From assembly GCA_030761205.1 (NCBI GenBank), contig JAULJL010000005.1, forward strand, positions 4,799,501-4,863,500: a stretch of 64,000 nt of DNA, in the 5' to 3' direction. This document shows positions 58,578-64,000 of the stretch, piece by piece (position 1 is the first letter of the stretch; every line of letters begins with the position of its first letter). This DNA comes from Fremontodendron californicum (lineage: Eukaryota; Streptophyta; Magnoliopsida; Malvales; Malvaceae). Below the pieces are notes generated by a model. It was not told the origin of the DNA. It worked only from the letters and a program-made list of their open reading frames with translations, and made no database searches. A program made the position numbers and the translations under genes.

Positions 58578-58611
<34 letters not shown>
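58578..58611. repeat. (TA)n microsatellite
   Basis: TA run inside the 57436 hAT-type element. Confidence 0.85.
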
Positions 58612-58613
<2 letters not shown>

Positions 58614-59657
58614 TGACTATAAGCATAATTTTTTTGCATTTTATAAGTATATAAACGAATAGATGAAGGCCAGAATTTATTTTTAAAAGTTTTTTATTTT
58701 ATAGTGAATATAAATTATAATGTATTTATATTTTGAAATTCGAGTTCATCAAATCAATTATTTTAAATATCAATATATTAATTTATAATATATCATATTT
58801 TTTATAATAAATTATTTCAAAATTTGATTTTATATAACAAATTAATTTCTTATTCTTTTGGTGCTAACAAATATTAATTTTAAAAAATAAATATAATTAA
58901 AAATATCATATAATAGCAAAAGTATAAAAATAAAAATAATAATAAATTAATAATTTGTTTTTAGATATAAATATTTAAATTACGTAAAAATGATTACATC
59001 TAATATAAAATAAAATAATGTAAAACATACCCGAACCCAGATCGAACCCGAACCCAGACCGAACCCGAATGAGCCCGAACCCGAATGGGCCCGAACCCGA
59101 ATGGGCCCGAACCCGAATGAGCCCGAACCCGAATGAGCCCGAACCCGAATGGACCCTAACCCGAATGAGCCCGAACCCGGATGGACCCGAACCCGAATGA
59201 GCCCGAACCCGAATAAACCCGAACCCGAATGAACCCGACCCGAACCCGCCCGAACCCGCCCAATTGCCACCTCTACACTGAACTCACAACTCACACAATA
59301 CCAGAAAACTCTATCAATTTAGAGAATTTGCTTCAACTCTTAAACTCTCACACACTATTTTTTTTCTCTCTCTACATGGCCTTTTATAGGCAACACCATT
59401 GGTGAGAACACATTAAATGTGGCAGCCAAAGTAGCCACCATCCAACAACCATGGTAGCAAAAGTCATGGAAGCTTCCATGACTTTGGTGGTAAGCCTCCA
59501 ATCTTGACTTTGGTGGTGGCTATGGTGGAAGCTTCCATGGTTGGTGGCTTAAGCCACCTTTGATGACTTTGAGTCATATTCAACAATCTCCACCTTGGCG
59601 AGAATCCACAGAGAGAATTCACTGATCAGAGCTTCCTTCATTCCTCCTTCAGATGCT

Positions 59658-62600
59658 TTAAACTTGAGAGATGTTGATCAAGTCCAAACAATGTTGAAAC
59701 TTGATCCCAGAAACTATTTTGGTTAGCATATCTGCAGGATTATCTGCAGTCCCGATCTTCTGTAGTAGAATGTTTCCTTCATCTACTATTTCTCGGATAA
59801 AGTGGTAGCGAACATCAATATGCTTGGTCCGACTGTGATGAACTTGGTTTTTAGCAAGGCAAATGGCACTCTAGCTATCGCAGAAAACATCTACCTTTTC
59901 CTGTGCTATCCCCAAATCATTAATCAATCTTTGAAGCCAAATTGCTTCCTTGAAAGCTTCCGTTACAGCCATGTACTCTGATTCTGTTGTAGAAAGAGCT
60001 ACCGTTGACTGTAAAGTTGATCTCCAACTTACTGGTCCTCCTGTTATGGTGAACACATAACCAGTAGTTGAACGACGCTTATCAAGATCTCCAGCATAGT
60101 CTGAATCCACATATCCAACAAGATGCTTACCAATAGTTTTTCTTCTCTCGAATTTTAAGCCTGTTTCTACAGTACCATGAATGTACCGTAGAATCCACTT
60201 CACAGCTTGCCAATGGCCTTTACCAAGATTATGCATGTACCGGCTTACCATACTGACAGCATGTGAAATATCAGGTCTCGTACACACCATTGCATACATT
60301 AGGGCACCTACTGCATTGGCATATGGAATATGATCCATTTGTCTCTTCTCACCATCTGTACTTGGTGACATCAGTGCACTGAGTTTGAAATGTGCCGCTA
60401 AAGGAGTACTTACAGATTTGGTCTTATCATTAATGCCAAATCTCTGAAGTACTTTGCTCAGGTACTGAGCCTGGGTCAATTTGATTACACCATTTTTTCT
60501 ATCTCTGCTGATTTCCATCCCAAGAATTTTTTTGGCTTCTCCAAGATCCTTCATCTCGAACTCTGAGCTCAGTTGAGCCTTCAGCCTGTCGATCTCCACC
60601 TTGCTTTTAGATGCGATTAGCATATCATCAACATATAAAAGCAAGTAGATAAATGATTCATTTTGGAGTTTCCGGAAATAAACACAGTGATCAAATTGAC
60701 TGCGTGTGTACTTCTGATCCAACATAAAGTTGTCAAACCGCTTGTACCACTGTCGCGGTTACTGCTTTAGACCGTATAGAGACCTGTTCAACTTACATGC
60801 CCAATCTTCATGATCGGGGACTCTAAAACCATCTGGTTGAGTCATATAAATTTTCTCCTCTAAGGAACCATGGAGGAATGCAGTTTTTACATCAAGTTGA
60901 ACTAACTCTAGGTCATACTGTGCTACTAAAGCCAATAAGATCCGAATAGATGCATGCTTAACAACAGGTGAAAATACCTCATTGTAGTCTATTCCTTTCT
61001 TTTGAGCGTAACCTTTGGCTACCAGTCTGGCTTTGTATCTGATGCTGTCTTTGCCGGTAGCACCCTCCTTTTTGGCAAAGACCCATTTGCACCCAATTGT
61101 TCTTTTGAGTGTTGGAAGTGGAACCAACTTCCAAGTCTGATTTTGATGAAGTGATGTCATCTCTTCATCCATCGCCTTCTTCCACTGGGCATGCTCGGGG
61201 CTGTTTACAGCTTCTTTGTAATTGGTCGGAACATCATCGTCAATTACTGGAAGGGCGTATGCCACCATGTCTGTGTACCGAGCAGGTTTTCGAATATGTC
61301 TTTTCGGTCTGCTGGTGGCAATAGATTCTGGTTGCTGAAAGATTTCCGGTGATGACTCCTCCACTTCGGTTAAGGTGTCATCAGATTCTGGTTCAGATTC
61401 ATCAGAATTTTGACCAGCATCTTCAAATTCAAACTCCACCTGCTTTAGAGAATCATGGTTCTGATTCTCTGGAGTTGACAGTTTCAGCATTACAGATTCG
61501 TCAAAGGTAACATCTCGGCTTACGATGACTTTCTTTGACTCAGGGTTCCACAGTCGGAATGTCTTTACTCCTTCACTAAAGCCCAAGAAGACAGCTTTCT
61601 TGGCTCTAGGATCCAGTTTTGATTCACTTACGTGAAAATATGCTGGGCATCCGAAAATACGAAGCCGATCATAATCAGTAGCAGAATGTCCGGACCACAC
61701 CTCTATGGGAGTTTTCCCATCAATTGCGGTGGAGGGTAGTCTGTTGATAATGTGGGAGGCGTACAATAAAGCCTCCGCCCAAAATGCTTTGCTCAAGCCC
61801 GACTGGGATAACATGCAGCGAACTTTATCAACCAAAGTTCGGTTCATCCTTTCTGCAACTCCATTCTGCTGGGGATTTCCAGGAACAGTGAAGTGTCGGA
61901 TTATCCCGTCATTCTGACAGATTTCCTTCAGTGGATCTGACTTGTATTCACCATCGTTGTCAGATCTCAGTCTCTTGAGCTTTCTCCCGCTCTGGGTTTC
62001 GATCATCTTCTTCCATTTTACGAAGATATCTAATACTTCATCTTTGTGCTTCATAGTATAAACCCAGACATATCTAGAGTAATCATCAATAAAGGTCACA
62101 AAATAGTGTTTACCTCCCAATGAAACATTTTTGGAAGGCCCCCAGACATCAGTGTGAATGTAGTCCAATGTTGCTCTCGTACGATGAACTGCAGTGCCAA
62201 ACTTGACTCTTGTTTGCTTGCCTATGACGCAATGCTCACAGAAATCAAGTTTTCCAGTTTTGGCATTCTTCAGTACACCTTGCTTTATCAGGTTTTGCAA
62301 GGCCTTCTCTCCAACATGCCCTAAGCGCATGTGCCAAAGTCGAGAAGTGTCAGATTCATCGTCACCATTGTTGTGGGAGACTGCTGCTCTGCCTGTCACA
62401 GTTTCTCCATCAAGGAGATACAGATTTCCCTTCATAGAACCCTTCATGGCTAAGAATGCTCCACGTACAACCTTCAAGACTCCATTCTGAATGGTCATCT
62501 TGTAACCGTTTGAGTCTAAGACCCCCAGTGATATGAGGTTCTTCTTGAGATCAGTGACATACCTTACATCTGTAAGTTGTCTGATTGTACCGTCATGCAT

Positions 62601-62837
62601 TTTTAGTTGGATCGTTCCAATACCTCTAGTGTGACAAGTATTGTTATTGCCCATAAGGACAATCCCTCCATCAAACTCCTTGAAGTTTGAGAACCACTTC
62701 CGGTTCGGACACATGTGGTAGGAACATCCGGAATCCAGAATCCATTGATTTGAAGAGTTTGTTGTTGTGGAAATCGTGAATGCAGAGTCTTTCTCTCCCT
62801 CAGATTCTTGAGCTACATTCACAGTCGACTTCTTCAT
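59658..62837 (-). pseudogene. copia pol: protease, integrase, reverse transcriptase, RNase H
   Basis: The order is protease (LDSGCSYHMC), gag-pre-integrase (LWHMRLGHVG), integrase (HTDVWGP; FIDDYSRYVWVY; QQNGVAERMNRT), reverse transcriptase (LVQLDVKTAFLHG; LLYVDDMLIAS) and RNase H (YVDSDYAGD; STTESEYMAV). It continues to a stop near 59658. The frame is unshifted throughout but carries in-frame stops near 60756 (after SLYGLKQ) and near 59868 (after VFCDS, where CAG reads TAG). These enzymes would copy and integrate element RNA; this copy cannot make them without suppression. It is the closest visible relative of the source that could have mobilised the GLP-5 copy. Confidence 0.9.
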
Positions 62838-63653
62838 GTTAGGACAGTTTTTCCTCCAGTGCCCTTTCTCATGGCAAAAGGCACACTCGTCCTTTGAGAG
62901 TCGTGTTCTTGATGATCACTTCTTTGAACGGGATTTACCTCGCTTGTTTTCTCCGGCTCCTCGGTTGTTCGTCCTGCCTCTGGACACAGTTAAAGCTTCT
63001 GGTGCAGTATTCTGGTGATCATGCTGATCCTTTTTCCGATACTCATTATTCACCAGAGCATTACTAACATTAACATATTCTATCTCATTTTTACCATATA
63101 ACAGTGTAGTGGTTAAATGATCATAGCTATCAGGCAAGGAAGTTAACAGAGTAAGAGCCTTATCTTCATCAGAGATATTTGCATCTAGATTTTCAAGATC
63201 AGCGAGGATTTTGTTAAAACTTACTAGATGCTCCTGCATGGTGATACCTTGCTTATACTAGAAGCGGAACAGCTTTTTCTTCAGATAGAGTCTGTTCTCC
63301 ATGCTCTTTGTCATGTACTTGTGCTCGAGTTGTTTCCAGAGAGTTTTTGCATTAGTCTCTCTCATGACACAGTACTTCTGGTCCTTGGCTAGGCATAACC
63401 GGATTGTGCCACAAGCCTGACTGTTGACAAAGTTCCAGTCATCTTCCGAAATATCTCTGGGCCTGTCTTCCAGAGAGATATGTGACCCCTCTCGGAATAA
63501 CAGATCCTGAACTTCGCACTGCCACATGCCAAAGTTGTTGGTGCCATCAAATTTCTCCACCTCGAACTTTGCAGTGGTCATCGAGTTCTTTCTGATGTAA
63601 GAACTTGATGGTGCGCTGCTGGTTGTTTCAGTTGTCTCTAATGATTCTGCCAT
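62838..63653 (-). pseudogene. copia gag with two nonsense codons
   Basis: The start MAESLETTETTSS matches the GLP-5 copy (39998). The frame is stopped by TAG near 63255 (after LFRF, where the sister copy has CAG) and by TGA near 62913 (after SRSKK, where the sister has GGA). The zinc knuckle (CAFCHEKGHWRKNC) follows. There are no frameshifts, so decay here has been by point mutation only. Confidence 0.88.
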
Positions 63654-64000
63654 GGTAATAAAACAAAATTACCAACTCAGAGTTTTTCCGTTACCTGTAT
63701 GGAAAAACGAATGCCGCGGTTGAGTCCGGAATAGTCGAAATAGCCAGGAACGGGTCCAACTGTGTAAATTTTGGACACACGGAGAATATTCTGCGAATAT
63801 TCTGCTGCAGGTGGCTCGAAATGGACTCGGTTTAGCTCAACCGGCTCGGAAAAGTCTCGGAATAGTGTTCTGAAACGGCTCAAAAAATGGCCCGAAAAAG
63901 TTGGTCGGAGCAGCGGCGGCGCGTGGGGCGCGTGGAGGCAGGGAGGTGATCGGCGCGTGGGGCGCGTGAGGCCCACTCGTCTTCAACCTCTAGAAGCGCG

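Larger units (their letters stand above)
57436..59275. mobile_element. hAT-type element with TAGAGGTGGCAA ends and CCCGAA arrays
   Basis: 1840 bp, inverted ends TAGAGGTGGCAAAATG and TAGAGGTGGCAATTGG, flanked by the perfect 8-bp duplication CACTGAAC (57428-57435 and 59276-59283). No transposase frame. Near both ends are arrays of CCCGAACCCGAATGGG-type units (57450-57720 and 59030-59250) in the same orientation. ORFs there encode GFGPIRVRAHSGSG-like repeats and are by-products. It is nested in the copia 3' LTR and carries a MITE. Confidence 0.93.
57257..64000 (-). mobile_element. Ty1/copia retrotransposon (GLP-5 copia family), 5' end outside the window
   Basis: On the minus strand the 3' LTR occupies 57257-57435 and 59276-59585, split by a nested 1840-bp element. 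Upstream come the polypurine tract (AAGGTGGAGATTG, 59586-59598), the pol and gag frames (59658-63653) and a GC-repeat leader (to 64000); PBS and 5' LTR lie beyond the window. Gag is nearly identical to that of the GLP-5 element (start MAESLETTETTSS). Unlike that copy it is full-length inside, broken only by nonsense codons. Confidence 0.92.

Noticed and set aside
57419..59294. Glycine/arginine repeat ORFs (FGFGPIRVRAHSGSG)
   Set aside because: Translations of CCCGAA arrays in an hAT-type element; open on both strands and both array copies.

Overview
The window is nuclear DNA from a flowering plant, most likely a woody eudicot; the sequence does not settle the species. The evidence is intron-containing genes with GT-AG splicing, a tandem cluster of germin-like protein (GLP) genes, very AT-rich intergenic DNA, and heavy occupation by plant-type transposons: Ty1/copia, Ty3/gypsy-like, TRIM, hAT and MITE, SINE and Helitron. 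There is no bacterial or organellar gene order.

Layout. 1-3 kb: microsatellite, AT-rich DNA and a complete 505-bp TRIM retrotransposon. 3-16.8 kb: three intact GLP genes. GLP-1 and GLP-2 (both minus) are near-identical products of a recent segmental duplication; GLP-3 is on plus. Between GLP-1 and GLP-2 lie an hAT-type element, a 1.1-kb short LTR element with an internal minisatellite, and decayed DC1 (divergent C1 zinc-finger) gene fragments. 17.2-18.5 kb: a three-exon plant gene of unknown function. 19-21.3 kb: GLP-4, split in exon 2 by a 1.5-kb hAT-type element. 22.3-26.2 kb: an LTR remnant, then a long GC-rich probable gypsy (Tat-like) LTR with leader. 26.8-38.5 kb: two direct copies of a GLP 3'-flank enclosing a Helitron with a spliced Rep/helicase gene, three minisatellites and a 3' LTR of another retrotransposon. 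38.6-43.8 kb: GLP-5, split in exon 2 by a copia element with apparently identical LTRs but a gutted interior. 44-49.7 kb: MITEs and AT-rich DNA. 49.7-57.1 kb: a solo LTR, a nearly complete copia element, and two partial copies of an unidentified intron-containing gene. 57.3-64 kb: a second copia of the GLP-5 family (minus; its 5' end is beyond the window), whose 3' LTR carries an hAT-type element that itself carries a MITE.

How it works together. The likely functional host loci are GLP-1, GLP-2, GLP-3 and the 17.3-kb gene. GLPs are secreted, metal-binding cupins of the cell wall. The rest is a record of transposition into a tandem gene family. Several insertions are proven inside the window by target-site duplications, and two (a hAT and a SINE) also by an empty paralogous site. 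No wholly new system is evident. The most unusual items are repeated insertion of one hAT family at GLP loci, a very young but defective copia copy (implying mobilisation in trans), hairpin-forming and ACGT-core tandem arrays beside the Helitron, and a three-layer nested insertion.
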